Shown here one piece after another: positions 1 to 8,190 of a stretch of DNA of 21,936 nucleotides. The stretch's first letter is position 1; every line of letters starts with the position of its first letter. A program made the position numbers and the translations under genes. Below the pieces are notes generated by a model. The model saw only the letters and a program-made list of their open reading frames with translations. It did not search any database and had not been told where the DNA came from. The stretch lies in assembly GCA_000434835.1 (NCBI GenBank), contig FR881489.1:229-22164 (forward strand), read 5' to 3'. The stretch comes from Clostridium sp. CAG:594. GTDB taxonomy: Bacteria; Bacillota_I; Bacilli_A; RF39; UBA660.

Positions 1-5
1 ACTTC

Positions 6-710
6 TTATAAAATGGACTCTAATGCTAATTTTATCATTTCATCAAAGCCAGTTTGTCTATCAATGCTTGATAAACTTTCTTTTGTAACTAAATTATCTG
101 ATATAGTAAGTATACAAGCTGCTTTTTTGCCTAAAACGTTAGCATTATGAAAAAGAGCAAATGTCTCCATTTCAATAGCAGTGCAACCATATTCTTTAAA
201 TAAAACGTTTGGGTTTTCAGTTTCATTATAAAATGCATCACTATTGTATACAATTGATTTAAGTACGTTTATATTTAAATCTTTTGCCGTTTTAATTATC
301 TTATCATTTAAAATTTCACTACTACTTAATACCTTTTTACAAGTACCATTTTGCACTAGGGCATAACTTGATTTAGAATAAGATTTCTCTGCTAAAACAA
401 TACTTTTAAGAGGAAGTTTATCTGTTGTTGCTCCTGCTGAACCTACTCTTATAATATTATCTACATCATAAAATTTATACAGTTCATAAGAATAAATACC
501 AACTGATGGATTTCCCATTCCATGTGCCATAACAGTTACTCTTTTGTTTTTATAATAACCTGTATATGCATACATTCCTCTTACTTTATTAACTAGCTTA
601 TAATCACTTAAATAGTTTTCTGCTATATATTTAGCACGCATAGGATCTCCTGGCATTATAACGGTTTTGGATATATCTTCTTTTAAAGCTTCATTATGTG
701 GTGTTGGCAT
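6..710 (-). CDS. deoD: Purine nucleoside phosphorylase, DeoD type
   Basis: Cytosolic purine salvage enzyme that splits purine (deoxy)nucleosides with phosphate into base and (deoxy)ribose-1-phosphate. The 234-residue length is normal for the hexameric DeoD family. Visible family motifs are the phosphate-binding GDPMRAKYIAE (residues 21-31), HGMGNPSVGIY (63-73), IRVGSAGA (87-94, phosphate Arg and Ser), the nucleoside-binding AIEMETFAL (179-187) and the catalytic Asp in TISDN (D205). The ATG at 708-710 is preceded by a very strong Shine-Dalgarno sequence (GGAAGGAGG, five bases before the start). The gene is complete, with its stop at 6-8, and is transcribed divergently from the next gene from an extended -10 promoter. 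Identity is close to certain from motif order and length. Confidence 0.95.
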   Translation of the reverse strand: MPTPHNEALKEDISKTVIMPGDPMRAKYIAENYLSDYKLVNKVRGMYAYTGYYKNKRVTVMAHGMGNPSVGIYSYELYKFYDVDNIIRVGSAGATTDKLPLKSIVLAEKSYSKSSYALVQNGTCKKVLSSSEILNDKIIKTAKDLNINVLKSIVYNSDAFYNETENPNVLFKEYGCTAIEMETFALFHNANVLGKKAACILTISDNLVTKESLSSIDRQTGFDEMIKLALESIL

Positions 711-734
711 AAAAAGCCTCCTTCCTATGATTAA

Positions 735-743
735 ATTATATCA
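735..743 (-). promoter_or_regulatory. Extended -10 promoter of deoD
   Basis: On the minus strand the sequence reads TGATATAAT, a perfect -10 hexamer with the TGn extension. It lies about 25 bases before the deoD start. No good -35 is visible 16-18 bases upstream, as is common with TGn promoters. Confidence 0.6.
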
Positions 744-751
744 TAATTTAC

Positions 752-779
752 TTGATATTTTAAAAATATATGTTAGAAT
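752..779 (+). promoter_or_regulatory. Promoter of the putative metallopeptidase gene
   Basis: TTGATA (752-757), a 16-base spacer, then TAGAAT (774-779) preceded by TGT, an extended -10. It lies inside the longer open frame that begins at 667, which is one reason to place the protein start at 808 instead. Confidence 0.6.
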
Positions 780-807
780 AGAAAACACTTTACAAAGGAT
801 GATTTAT

Positions 808-1920
808 ATGAAAAATAAATACAAATGGAATAAAAAAGAAATATTTAAAACTTATTTAGAAAATATAAGGGAAATATATGGTTATGGGAACATAATAGAA
901 AGACTTTATGATAAAGACTATTTAAAAGATATGATTCATGAAACATTAAAACTTCCATACTATTATCCAAAAATTTTAAGATATTTAAATTTTAAAGATG
1001 ATATGAATGAGGATTACAACTTTGTAAATGAAGTATTAACACCTTTTCAAAAAGAAAAAATAGAGATAATTATTAAAAATGCTTTAGAGTATAATTTCAA
1101 TTACTCATTAAAATATAATCCATATAAAGAAAACACAGATTATATAAAACTTACTAAAGAATATTTAAAAAACATAAGTTTAACTTTATACGATGAATTA
1201 AATAACGTTATAGATAATAACAGATTATACATAGATAAGCATAAGGATTCAGATAATATAGCATTTGAGGGTTCTTGTTATTCTTTGGAAGATAAAAATT
1301 TCTACAAGATAAATCATACCTGTTATAATAATTTATTTATTACGCTAAATCATGAAAACGTACATGGCACATTTAATAAAATATCAAACAGAAAATTTGA
1401 CAAGAATAAAAAACTTGCCTTATATCGTGAGGTAGGAAGTATTTTAATTGAATTATATGGTAGCTGCTATTTATATGAAAATGGTTACATAGATGATAGT
1501 CAATACAGTTTCTTACACGATTCCGTTTACTTAACAAATATTTATAATGATGCTGAGTTAACCGATCTTTTATATAAGATGGCAAACGTTTCTTTTGATA
1601 AAAGTATAAAAACAATGAAAAAAGTTATTAACTCAGAAATACAAATTAATCCTAATTATGATTTTAAAATAAATGAGCTAAATGAACTTCCTTTATCTTA
1701 CTATTTAATTTATTTATATTCTGCTGCAATTGCTATTTGTATATTTGAAAAATATAAAGATAATCCTAAAGAAGGTATGAAAGTAGCAATAGATATTATG
1801 TTAAACGTTAATGAAGAAAATGAAAAAGAATTATTTGAACTTTATGATATAAATTTAGAAAAATATTTAAATGCATATAAACTTAAGAATAATAGCTCAG
1901 TAAAAAGAAGAACAAACTAA
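808..1920 (+). CDS. Putative M3-like zinc metallopeptidase
   Basis: A 370-residue cytosolic protein without signal peptide or membrane segments. Residues 182-186 read HENVH, an HExxH zinc-binding motif in the context TLNHENVHGTF. It is followed by YREVGSILIEL (206-216), which resembles the third-ligand helix of M3/oligoendopeptidase F enzymes (usually like EvAStfnE). E208, 22 residues after the motif, would be the third zinc ligand. The protein is much shorter than PepF (about 560-600 residues), so this is a divergent or unnamed gluzincin. The frame is open from 667, but the ATG at 808 has AAAGGA eight bases before it and a promoter lies at 752-779, so I chose 808. The last codons form one arm of a terminator shared with ftsK, and the two genes overlap by three bases. 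Peptidase activity is inferred only. Confidence 0.55.
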   Translation: MKNKYKWNKKEIFKTYLENIREIYGYGNIIERLYDKDYLKDMIHETLKLPYYYPKILRYLNFKDDMNEDYNFVNEVLTPFQKEKIEIIIKNALEYNFNYSLKYNPYKENTDYIKLTKEYLKNISLTLYDELNNVIDNNRLYIDKHKDSDNIAFEGSCYSLEDKNFYKINHTCYNNLFITLNHENVHGTFNKISNRKFDKNKKLALYREVGSILIELYGSCYLYENGYIDDSQYSFLHDSVYLTNIYNDAELTDLLYKMANVSFDKSIKTMKKVINSEIQINPNYDFKINELNELPLSYYLIYLYSAAIAICIFEKYKDNPKEGMKVAIDIMLNVNEENEKELFELYDINLEKYLNAYKLKNNSSVKRRTN

Positions 1921-1939
1921 TCGTCAGTTTGTTCTTCTT
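1905..1939. terminator. Hairpin terminator inside the ends of two convergent genes
   Basis: A perfect 14-base inverted repeat (1905-1918 and 1926-1939) with a 7-base loop. The left arm is the end of the peptidase coding region including part of its stop codon; the right arm is ftsK coding sequence. On the minus strand it is followed by a T-run, so it suits ftsK best. Confidence 0.7.
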
Positions 1940-4115
1940 CGTCATTATTCTCATATTTTACTAATACTTCACGAGGTTTTGAACCATTAGGTGGTCCTAC
2001 TATACCTCTTTCTTCTAATAAGTCTATCATTCTAGCTGCTCTGTTATATCCAAGACGATATTTTCTTTGTAAAAGTGAGGCACTTGTCTTTCCGCTTTTT
2101 ATTACAAAGTCAACTACTTCATTATATAAAGGATCATCATACTTATCATCTTTTGAATCATATGATGCTGATTGTGAGCCTGCCGGACTAGACGTTAAGT
2201 TAGTAAACTTTTCATCATACTGAGCTTTTTGTTGTTTTATAGTATAATCAACAACTTTTTGAACCTCTTCTTCAGATACAAATGAACCTTGAATTCTAGT
2301 TGGAGTACCCTCTCCCATTGGAAGGAATAACATATCACCTTTACCAATTAATTTTTCAGCTCCAGTCATATCAAGTATTGTTCTAGAATCTATTGAAGAT
2401 GATACGGTAAATGCTATACGAGATGGAATATTTGCTTTTACAACACCCGTTATAACATCCGTTGATGGTCTTTGCGTTGCAACTATTAAATGAATACCTG
2501 CTGCACGAGCCATTTGTGTAATTCTCATTATAGAATCCTCAACTTCTTTTGCTGCAACTAACATAAGATCAGCAAGTTCGTCTATTAAAACAACGATGTA
2601 AGGTAGTTTTTTTGCTGAAGTATCACCAGAATCTATCTTCTTTTGCATTAATTTGTTATAGCCTTCAATATTTTTAGTACCACTATCACTTAATAAATCA
2701 TAACGATGTTCCATTTCTTCTACAATCTTTTTAAGAACAATAGAAGCTTTTTTAGGATCATTTACAACTGGTGCTAATAGATGTGGTGCACCATTATACA
2801 TAGAAAGTTCTACCTTTTTAGGATCAACCATAACAAGTTTTACCTCATCTGGTTTAGCACGCATTAGAATTGATGTAATAACCGAGTTAACACATACTGA
2901 TTTACCTGAACCTGTTGCACCTGCAATTAAAAGGTGCGGAGTCTTATTTACTTCCATCCATCTAGGATTTCCCATAATATCTTTACCTAATACTGCAAGA
3001 AGTTTGCTATCTTCTTTTTCTTTTGGAACGGCTGCTAAAACCTCTCTTAATGATACAGGTGTAGTAACTTTATTAGGAATATCAATACCTATTGTACTTT
3101 TACCTGGTATAGGAGCTTGTATCCTTACGTCTTTTGCAGCTAGTGCTAATGCAATTTCCTTATTCAAACTTAATATTTTATTAACTTTTGTTCCTGATTT
3201 AACTTCTAGTTCATACTGAGTTACGGTAGGTCCAACATGCGCTGCAACTACTTTACCATTAATATCAAAATCAGTTAAAACTTGTTCAAGTAATTTAATG
3301 TTAGACGATATACTCTCTTCATTAGCTTTTGTATTTACTTTTTTAGGAACGTTTAAAAGAGAAATTGGTGGAAGTTTATATTCACCATTTATAACAGGTT
3401 CACTATCTTCTTCTACCTCTTCTAAATGAGTAGGATTTAAATCATTAATATTTGATATAACAACCCTTTTATCTTTAGGAGATTCTTTTTCTTCTGCTTC
3501 AACCTCATCTTCTTCTAATTCGTCATCACAAGAATCCTTCTTATTAAGCCATTTTTTAGGAACAAAGAATAAGATTATCTTTCTTAAGAGAGTTGCTGGT
3601 GAAATATTAAATATAAGCATTGCACCAAATAATATTAATACCCAACATATTATCTTTGAACCTAAAACATCAAATGCAAGAACAAATAAATATGAGAATA
3701 TTGCACCAAGTATTCCTCCACCTTGAATAAAGTTAACATCATTAAACCCTGATACAATGTTTGCTAAAGTATCTTGAAATACCGCACTTCCTACGTTTGT
3801 ATCATACATTATGTATTTTACGTGGGACATTGAAAGAATAGCTATTGCAAATAAATAAAATCCAATTAGTTTTTTAGTAAATAACTTAGGTTTTTCCCTA
3901 AATAATAATACGTAGCCTCCTACTAATAAAAAGTATACCAATCCCCAATTATAAAAAGCTCCAAATAAAAATATGCCAAAATTACTTACCATTCTTCCTA
4001 CAAAACCTGATCTAAGTAATCCTAGTATTGTTAAAACTATATATAATATTCCAAATATTTCTACTGGAATTTTTCCTTTTTTCTTACTTGAAGATGATGT
4101 TTTTTTCTTTGCCAC
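1917..4115 (-). CDS. ftsK: DNA translocase FtsK/SpoIIIE
   Basis: Septum-associated, ATP-driven double-stranded DNA pump that clears chromosome from the division site and helps chromosome dimer resolution. A Lys/Ser-rich start is followed by about four membrane helices (roughly residues 20-190), an acidic linker (200-245), the translocase motor with Walker A GATGSGKS (near 400-407) and Walker B VVLIDE (near 509-514), and a C-terminal winged-helix gamma domain (DPLYNEVVDFVI to the end) that reads polar KOPS/SRS sequences. I place the start at the GTG at 4113-4115 (732 residues). It has an ideal GAGGTGA Shine-Dalgarno five bases before it, whereas a start three codons earlier (4122-4124) would use the GTG within that ribosome site. 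It has its own strong promoter and ends in a shared terminator. Confidence 0.95.
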   Translation of the reverse strand: MAKKKTSSSSKKKGKIPVEIFGILYIVLTILGLLRSGFVGRMVSNFGIFLFGAFYNWGLVYFLLVGGYVLLFREKPKLFTKKLIGFYLFAIAILSMSHVKYIMYDTNVGSAVFQDTLANIVSGFNDVNFIQGGGILGAIFSYLFVLAFDVLGSKIICWVLILFGAMLIFNISPATLLRKIILFFVPKKWLNKKDSCDDELEEDEVEAEEKESPKDKRVVISNINDLNPTHLEEVEEDSEPVINGEYKLPPISLLNVPKKVNTKANEESISSNIKLLEQVLTDFDINGKVVAAHVGPTVTQYELEVKSGTKVNKILSLNKEIALALAAKDVRIQAPIPGKSTIGIDIPNKVTTPVSLREVLAAVPKEKEDSKLLAVLGKDIMGNPRWMEVNKTPHLLIAGATGSGKSVCVNSVITSILMRAKPDEVKLVMVDPKKVELSMYNGAPHLLAPVVNDPKKASIVLKKIVEEMEHRYDLLSDSGTKNIEGYNKLMQKKIDSGDTSAKKLPYIVVLIDELADLMLVAAKEVEDSIMRITQMARAAGIHLIVATQRPSTDVITGVVKANIPSRIAFTVSSSIDSRTILDMTGAEKLIGKGDMLFLPMGEGTPTRIQGSFVSEEEVQKVVDYTIKQQKAQYDEKFTNLTSSPAGSQSASYDSKDDKYDDPLYNEVVDFVIKSGKTSASLLQRKYRLGYNRAARMIDLLEERGIVGPPNGSKPREVLVKYENNDEEEQTDD

Positions 4116-4141
4116 CTTTATCACCTCACTATTATAAATTA

Positions 4142-4170
4142 ATTATAACACGTAAAATTAAAGATGTAAA
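4142..4170 (-). promoter_or_regulatory. Strong promoter of ftsK
   Basis: On the minus strand, TTTACA (4165-4170), a 17-base spacer, then TATAAT (4142-4147) with a TGT extension. Near-consensus sigma-A type, giving a short leader before the Shine-Dalgarno. Confidence 0.75.
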
Positions 4171-4193
4171 TTTAAGGTTTACATTTATAAAGC

Positions 4194-4217
4194 AAAAAAC
4201 AACTATTTAAATAGTTG
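4194..4217 (-). terminator. Intrinsic terminator of the small gene at 4224
   Basis: A perfect 18-base palindrome (4200-4217, CAACTATTT and its complement). On the minus strand it is followed by six T residues. It separates the 100-residue gene from the ftsK promoter. Confidence 0.75.
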
Positions 4218-4223
4218 CTTCCT

Positions 4224-4526
4224 TTATTTTATTTTTTTATCTTCATCAAATGATTGATCACTAAATGCATTTAAATATGCAACTGTAGATTCTATTTCAT
4301 TATTTAATCCTAAAACTAATGGTTCTTCTTCATTAACGTTCTTAAGTCTTAAAAAATCATGATTTTTATAAACATATGCCATTATATCTCTTGGTATTAT
4401 TTTTACATCATTAAAACCATATTTTTCTATAAAAACATTAATGTTTTTAGTAGCTGTTTCAATATCAGTTTCTTTATAATCATTAGCCATAAAATAACTA
4501 TCTAATAAATCATCTTTATTATACAT
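4224..4526 (-). CDS. Small acidic hypothetical protein
   Basis: A soluble 100-residue protein that I do not recognise. It is predicted mostly helical and acidic, with a charged C-terminus (DEDKKIK) and no signal, membrane segment or metal motif. The ATG at 4524-4526 has AGGT only a few bases upstream and a second purine block (GAAAGGAA) further out, so ribosome binding looks average. It follows the glycosylase gene after 64 bases and probably has its own promoter, whose -35 overlaps the glycosylase stop. A clear terminator follows it. Codon use matches its neighbours, so it is likely a genuine resident gene of unknown function. Confidence 0.7.
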   Translation of the reverse strand: MYNKDDLLDSYFMANDYKETDIETATKNINVFIEKYGFNDVKIIPRDIMAYVYKNHDFLRLKNVNEEEPLVLGLNNEIESTVAYLNAFSDQSFDEDKKIK

Positions 4527-4565
4527 ATTACCTAAATTCCTTTCATAAACGCTTAGTAGTTAACT

Positions 4566-4594
4566 ATTCTATCACAAACTTTTTCATTAATCAA
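4566..4594 (-). promoter_or_regulatory. Promoter of the 100-residue gene
   Basis: On the minus strand, TTGATT (4589-4594), a 17-base spacer, and TAGAAT (4566-4571) with a TGA extension. The -35 box overlaps the stop codon of the glycosylase gene. Confidence 0.6.
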
Positions 4595-5424
4595 TTACTA
4601 TTTCTTCCGTAATTAAATAAGTACTGTATTGCTATACCACTATACTTTCCATAAGTTATGCTAGCAAAGGCTCTTATGTTTTTTTCACCCTCTATATTAT
4701 ATTCTTTTTTCATAACTTTCTTAACCCAGGTATCAACCGGAAACACATCATATTTTTGATAAGCAAATAAAAGTATACAAGAAGCAACCTTAGGTCCTAT
4801 TCCAATATTTTCCATTAACTTATCTAATGCTTCTTTAGTATCCATACTATAAAACGAGTCAAGATCAAGTTCATTATTATTTAGTTTATCTATAATATTC
4901 TTTAAGTATTTATCTCTAAAACCTACCTTACACTCTCTTAAATCGCTTTCTTTTACATCTTTTAAATCTTTATACTGTGGAAAAAGATAATATTCTTTAT
5001 TATTAAACATTACTTTTTTACCATATTTTAAAGCAATGTTATTAAGTGCACTTGCAATTGATGGAACACTGTTATTAGCAGATATAATATATTCCATTAT
5101 GGTTTCAAAAGGATCTTGCTTTATCATCATAAGTCCCTTAGAAAAATTTATGGCATCATCTAACTTTTTATCTTGTTTAAGTAAATATTCATTTATCTTA
5201 GAATAATCATTATCTAAGTCAAAGTAATTCATCACAACACTTTTTAAATCATCTTCATTATTTGATGATACATATAAATAATTATTCTTTTCATAAACGT
5301 TTATTACCCTGTCTTTTAAAATTACATCAAAACTTCCATCTTCCATTTTAAAGAACCTAAATATCTGCCCGCAAGTTATAGTATCTTCTAGCTTAAATGG
5401 TTTTTCTATCTTTATTTTTATCAT
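4591..5424 (-). CDS. ogg: 8-oxoguanine DNA glycosylase/AP lyase, OGG1 type
   Basis: Base-excision repair enzyme expected to remove 8-oxoguanine from DNA and nick the abasic site. The 277-residue protein has the OGG N-terminal beta domain, with the conserved LEDTITCGQIFRF (12-24), followed by a helix-hairpin-helix GPD domain. Its hairpin MENIGIGPKVASCILLF (204-220) carries Lys212, equivalent to the catalytic Lys249 of human OGG1. FPVDTWVKK (228-236) supplies the catalytic Asp231. QYLFNYGR is the usual family ending. The start at 5422-5424 lies inside the upstream phosphatase gene (32-base overlap) with AAGGAG about ten bases before it, so the two are likely translationally coupled. It ends in TGA, which supports standard stop use here. 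Confidence 0.92.
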   Translation of the reverse strand: MIKIKIEKPFKLEDTITCGQIFRFFKMEDGSFDVILKDRVINVYEKNNYLYVSSNNEDDLKSVVMNYFDLDNDYSKINEYLLKQDKKLDDAINFSKGLMMIKQDPFETIMEYIISANNSVPSIASALNNIALKYGKKVMFNNKEYYLFPQYKDLKDVKESDLRECKVGFRDKYLKNIIDKLNNNELDLDSFYSMDTKEALDKLMENIGIGPKVASCILLFAYQKYDVFPVDTWVKKVMKKEYNIEGEKNIRAFASITYGKYSGIAIQYLFNYGRNSN

Positions 5425-6040
5425 GAATATAATACTCCTTATCCATAATCATATTTGTTATTATAAGAATAATAATTCCTAGTATAGTGCTTGCTAAAAC
5501 ATCAGTTAAATAATGAACTCCAAAATAAATTCTGCTTATTGGAATTAAAAACATCATACAACTTAAAAATATAATAAGTGGTTTTCTTAATTTCCCATGA
5601 ACATGTTTTTTAACTATTAAAAGAAGAGTCCCATATAATAAAACCGCTGATATAGTGTGTCCTGATGGATATGAAAATCCACCCTCTTTAATCCACTTCC
5701 AAGAAGGCCTTGTTCTTCTAACTATTTCTTTTATTCCTTTCATTAATAAAACGCCAAGCATAGTATTTATTAAAACATATTTAAAATCTGATAATTTCTT
5801 TGTTTTAATAAAAGGTATAAGTGATATTAAAAGAACCATTATAACACCTATGCTGGAGCCTATTTCTGTTATAACGTATAAAATGCTTGTTACTGGTTTG
5901 CACTTTAGTCTTATTAATAAATTAAATGCTGCCCCATCTATTTTGCTTGTTTTTAAAGTGATAACAAGATAAGTAAGTACTAAAAACAAAACTAAAAGAA
6001 CTAATATACATAAATATTCTTTTTTTATTTTTTTATTCAT
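5393..6040 (-). CDS. PAP2-family membrane phosphatase
   Basis: Integral membrane acid phosphatase of the PAP2 superfamily, probably acting on a lipid phosphate or undecaprenyl pyrophosphate at the outer face. The 215-residue protein has about six hydrophobic segments and all three family motifs: K104-x6-RP (KEIVRRTRP), PSGH (125-128) and SR-x5-H-x3-D (SRIYFGVHYLTD, 169-180). The start follows the Rel-like gene's stop by only six bases and has a weak ribosome site (GTGAT), suggesting coupling to the upstream gene. Its 3' end overlaps the glycosylase gene by 32 bases. The substrate cannot be told from sequence; BcrC-like, PgpB-like or phosphatidate phosphatase roles are all possible. Confidence 0.88.
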   Translation of the reverse strand: MNKKIKKEYLCILVLLVLFLVLTYLVITLKTSKIDGAAFNLLIRLKCKPVTSILYVITEIGSSIGVIMVLLISLIPFIKTKKLSDFKYVLINTMLGVLLMKGIKEIVRRTRPSWKWIKEGGFSYPSGHTISAVLLYGTLLLIVKKHVHGKLRKPLIIFLSCMMFLIPISRIYFGVHYLTDVLASTILGIIILIITNMIMDKEYYIHDKNKDRKTI

Positions 6041-6046
6041 GAACTA

Positions 6047-7162
6047 TCACACTTCCTTTTCCAATTTTTTAAGTCCTTTCTTCATTTTTGAATTAACTTT
6101 TTCTTGAACCGCAGAATTAAGATCAGAAAATACTCCTAGGTCATTAGTTCTTTGCATATCTTCCGTCCTTATTCTAATTTGTATATTTGCATCTTTATAA
6201 TTTACGTTTGTGTTTAATGACTTATAGCCATTATCTTTTGGAGAGGCTATATAATCAATTGTTTTTCCACCTACAAACTCACCTATTTTATTTACAACAC
6301 CAAGCGTAAGATAACAATCAGATAAATCTTTTACCACCATCTTTATAGCGAGCAAATCATCAATGTTATTAACATTACCTTCTCTTAATGATTCCTCATA
6401 CATCGCACCAATGTTTTTTATTCGTGATTTAAAATACATCCCAATTCCTATATGACTTAGTTTTTCTAAAACTTCATCACCAAATAAATTACAAGTTTCA
6501 GTATATTTTTGTTTTAATTTATTTCTTTTCTTTTCGAATTTCAAAAACTCATCTGGGTGCAAATAATAAAAAGAAAGGTCTTGAAGTTCATCTTTTAATT
6601 TATAGATTCCAAGTATCTTTAATGTAGGAACATAAAACGTGTTAGTTTCATTTGCAATTTCTATTTGCTTTTCTCTTTTCATAGGTCCTAAAGTACTCAT
6701 ATTGTGAAATCTATCTCCACCTTTAATTGCAAGTGACCTAACATCTTTAGTAATACTTCTAATAATTTTCTCATGAGTTTCATGATTAACATCATGTCCA
6801 ACTTTAGTAACACCATCTACTAATGTCGCTATAACAGTACCAAATTCTTTTTCACAATCTTTTAAAGTATAAGATGTATCTTCTACCGTATCATGAAGAA
6901 GTGCCGCTGCACAAGTTTCTGCATCAAGACCATATTTAACAAGAATACTAGATACTGCAATTGGATGAGTTATGTAAGGCTCACCTGTTTTTCTAGGTTT
7001 ACTATTTTTATGAAGATAATCTGCTTTATAAAGAGCTTTATAAATAAGTGCAATATCATTACGATCAAACTGACTACTATTTGGTATAAGTTTTAAATAT
7101 TCGTTAAAATCAGTTACAAAATTATCTTCTATATTAGGAAAATGTTTCTTAAATTCATCCAT
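6047..7162 (-). CDS. Short Rel-like protein: intact ppGpp hydrolase, degenerate synthetase
   Basis: A 371-residue RelA/SpoT homolog lacking the TGS, helical and ACT regulatory domains (full Rel is about 730 residues). The N-terminal HD hydrolase domain looks intact: H66 in YITHP, H90-D91 and E94-D95 in LLHDTVEDT, and D150 in GGDRFHNM. The synthetase domain (about 240-345) keeps R247, K249, D269 (DDLLAIK) and Y313. However, the YSIYKKM segment reads GAMYEES, SLHT reads SLNT (317), and the catalytic Glu of the EVQIRT motif aligns with Gln328. I infer a (p)ppGpp hydrolase with little or no synthesis. The start has an AAAGGTGAT ribosome site. It heads the cluster with the PAP2 and glycosylase genes. 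It stops at TGA with TAG immediately after. Confidence 0.85.
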   Translation of the reverse strand: MDEFKKHFPNIEDNFVTDFNEYLKLIPNSSQFDRNDIALIYKALYKADYLHKNSKPRKTGEPYITHPIAVSSILVKYGLDAETCAAALLHDTVEDTSYTLKDCEKEFGTVIATLVDGVTKVGHDVNHETHEKIIRSITKDVRSLAIKGGDRFHNMSTLGPMKREKQIEIANETNTFYVPTLKILGIYKLKDELQDLSFYYLHPDEFLKFEKKRNKLKQKYTETCNLFGDEVLEKLSHIGIGMYFKSRIKNIGAMYEESLREGNVNNIDDLLAIKMVVKDLSDCYLTLGVVNKIGEFVGGKTIDYIASPKDNGYKSLNTNVNYKDANIQIRIRTEDMQRTNDLGVFSDLNSAVQEKVNSKMKKGLKKLEKEV

Positions 7163-7217
7163 ACTATCACCTTTATATTTACAAATAATTCGTTACATAT
7201 ATAATACTACAAACGTT

Positions 7218-7244
7218 TAAAAAAAGCACTAATTAAATAGCGCT
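7218..7244 (-). terminator. Intrinsic terminator of yvcK
   Basis: On the minus strand, AGCGCTA and TAGTGCT pair (7 bp, one G-U) around a 6-base loop, followed by seven T residues. The yvcK stop codon (7243-7245) overlaps the stem. Confidence 0.7.
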
Positions 7245-8190
7245 ATTTTATCAATTCTTCAAATATTCTAAGGGAAAGTTTTATTGAATTATGTTTAAGT
7301 CCCTTATCTCTTAGTTTTATAAAATCATCTTTTATTACGTTAACGTTTAATTTGTTTATCTCATCCTTATCAATTACAACTGGATCTTTTTCTTCTTCCC
7401 TATGATATTTCAAAATAAATTCTTTTGGTATCTTACCATCATTTACAATTACAGTATCAATTTTTCTTTTTCCTAAGTGATTATTTAATGTCTTAATATG
7501 ATCACTTACGGTATAATCATCAGTTTCACCAGGTTGCGTAAACATATTACATACGTATAATATTTTTCCCTTTGATTCATCTATTGCGCGAACCACATCA
7601 TCGCTTATTAAGTTACAAATAACGCTAGTATATAAACTACCCATACTAAGAATTATCATATCAGCTTCTTTTATTTCTTTTATTACTTCAGGATTTATTT
7701 TAGGTGGAGTTTTATAATAAATATCTTTAATTCCTGATTTATATTCCGTTATATTATGTTCTCCTTCTATTTTTTCACCATCATTCATAATACCCATTAG
7801 AACAACGTTATCTTCTGATAAAGGAAGAACTTTTCCCTTTAAATTAAGTACTTTAGAAAGAGACTTTATACCATCAGACATATTACCAGTAATATTACAA
7901 AGTGCCGCAAGTAAAAGATTACCTACAGCATGTCCATTTAAATCACTTGATGTATTAAATCTGTATTCTAATAAACTTTCAAATAAAGGTTCTGTATCAG
8001 ATAAAGCAGATAATACCTTTCTTAAATCTCCTACCGCTGGAATGTCAAACTCTTCTCTTAACTTACCAGTTGAAGAGCCATCATCACATACTGATACAAC
8101 AACTGATATATCAACAGGAAATTCCTTTAGTCCTCTAACTAAAGTAGAAGTTCCTGTACCTCCGCCTAATATTACAATTTTTTTACTCAT
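7243..8190 (-). CDS. yvcK: Gluconeogenesis factor YvcK/CofD-like protein
   Basis: YvcK-family proteins bind UDP-sugars and in Bacillus are needed for growth on gluconeogenic carbon and for normal cell shape; the fold is shared with 2-phospho-L-lactate transferase CofD. The 315-residue protein opens with a glycine-rich nucleotide loop, GGGTGTSTLVRGL (9-21), then VVSVCDDGSSTGKLREE and GDLRKVL, all typical. Later MGSLYTSVICNL and CNMFTQPGETDDYT match the family core. I chose the ATG at 8188-8190: AAAGGTGAT lies four bases before it, while a GTG three codons earlier falls inside that ribosome site. It overlaps the upstream hydrolase gene by eight bases and is the last gene of a three-gene operon. 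The usual whiA and rapZ neighbours are absent here. Confidence 0.92.
   Translation of the reverse strand: MSKKIVILGGGTGTSTLVRGLKEFPVDISVVVSVCDDGSSTGKLREEFDIPAVGDLRKVLSALSDTEPLFESLLEYRFNTSSDLNGHAVGNLLLAALCNITGNMSDGIKSLSKVLNLKGKVLPLSEDNVVLMGIMNDGEKIEGEHNITEYKSGIKDIYYKTPPKINPEVIKEIKEADMIILSMGSLYTSVICNLISDDVVRAIDESKGKILYVCNMFTQPGETDDYTVSDHIKTLNNHLGKRKIDTVIVNDGKIPKEFILKYHREEEKDPVVIDKDEINKLNVNVIKDDFIKLRDKGLKHNSIKLSLRIFEELIK

Noticed and set aside
667..807. Upstream extension of the metallopeptidase frame starting at the ATG at 667
   Set aside because: It overlaps deoD on the other strand, includes the gene's own promoter and lacks a ribosome site; the ATG at 808 has both in the right place.
3004..3219. 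71-codon plus-strand frame inside ftsK
   Set aside because: It is an antisense shadow of a strongly coding frame with no ribosome site or family resemblance. Similar shadows occur inside the Rel, galE, PAP2 and rmuC genes.
4591..6049. Use of UGA as tryptophan (Mycoplasma code)
   Set aside because: The OGG and Rel-like genes end in TGA at natural family ends, and tryptophans I read are TGG. The Rel stop alone is not decisive because TAG follows it in frame.
7163..7217. A promoter for the Rel-like gene
   Set aside because: Several TATTAT/TAAATA-like boxes occur but none pairs with an acceptable -35 or TGn extension, so I list none.
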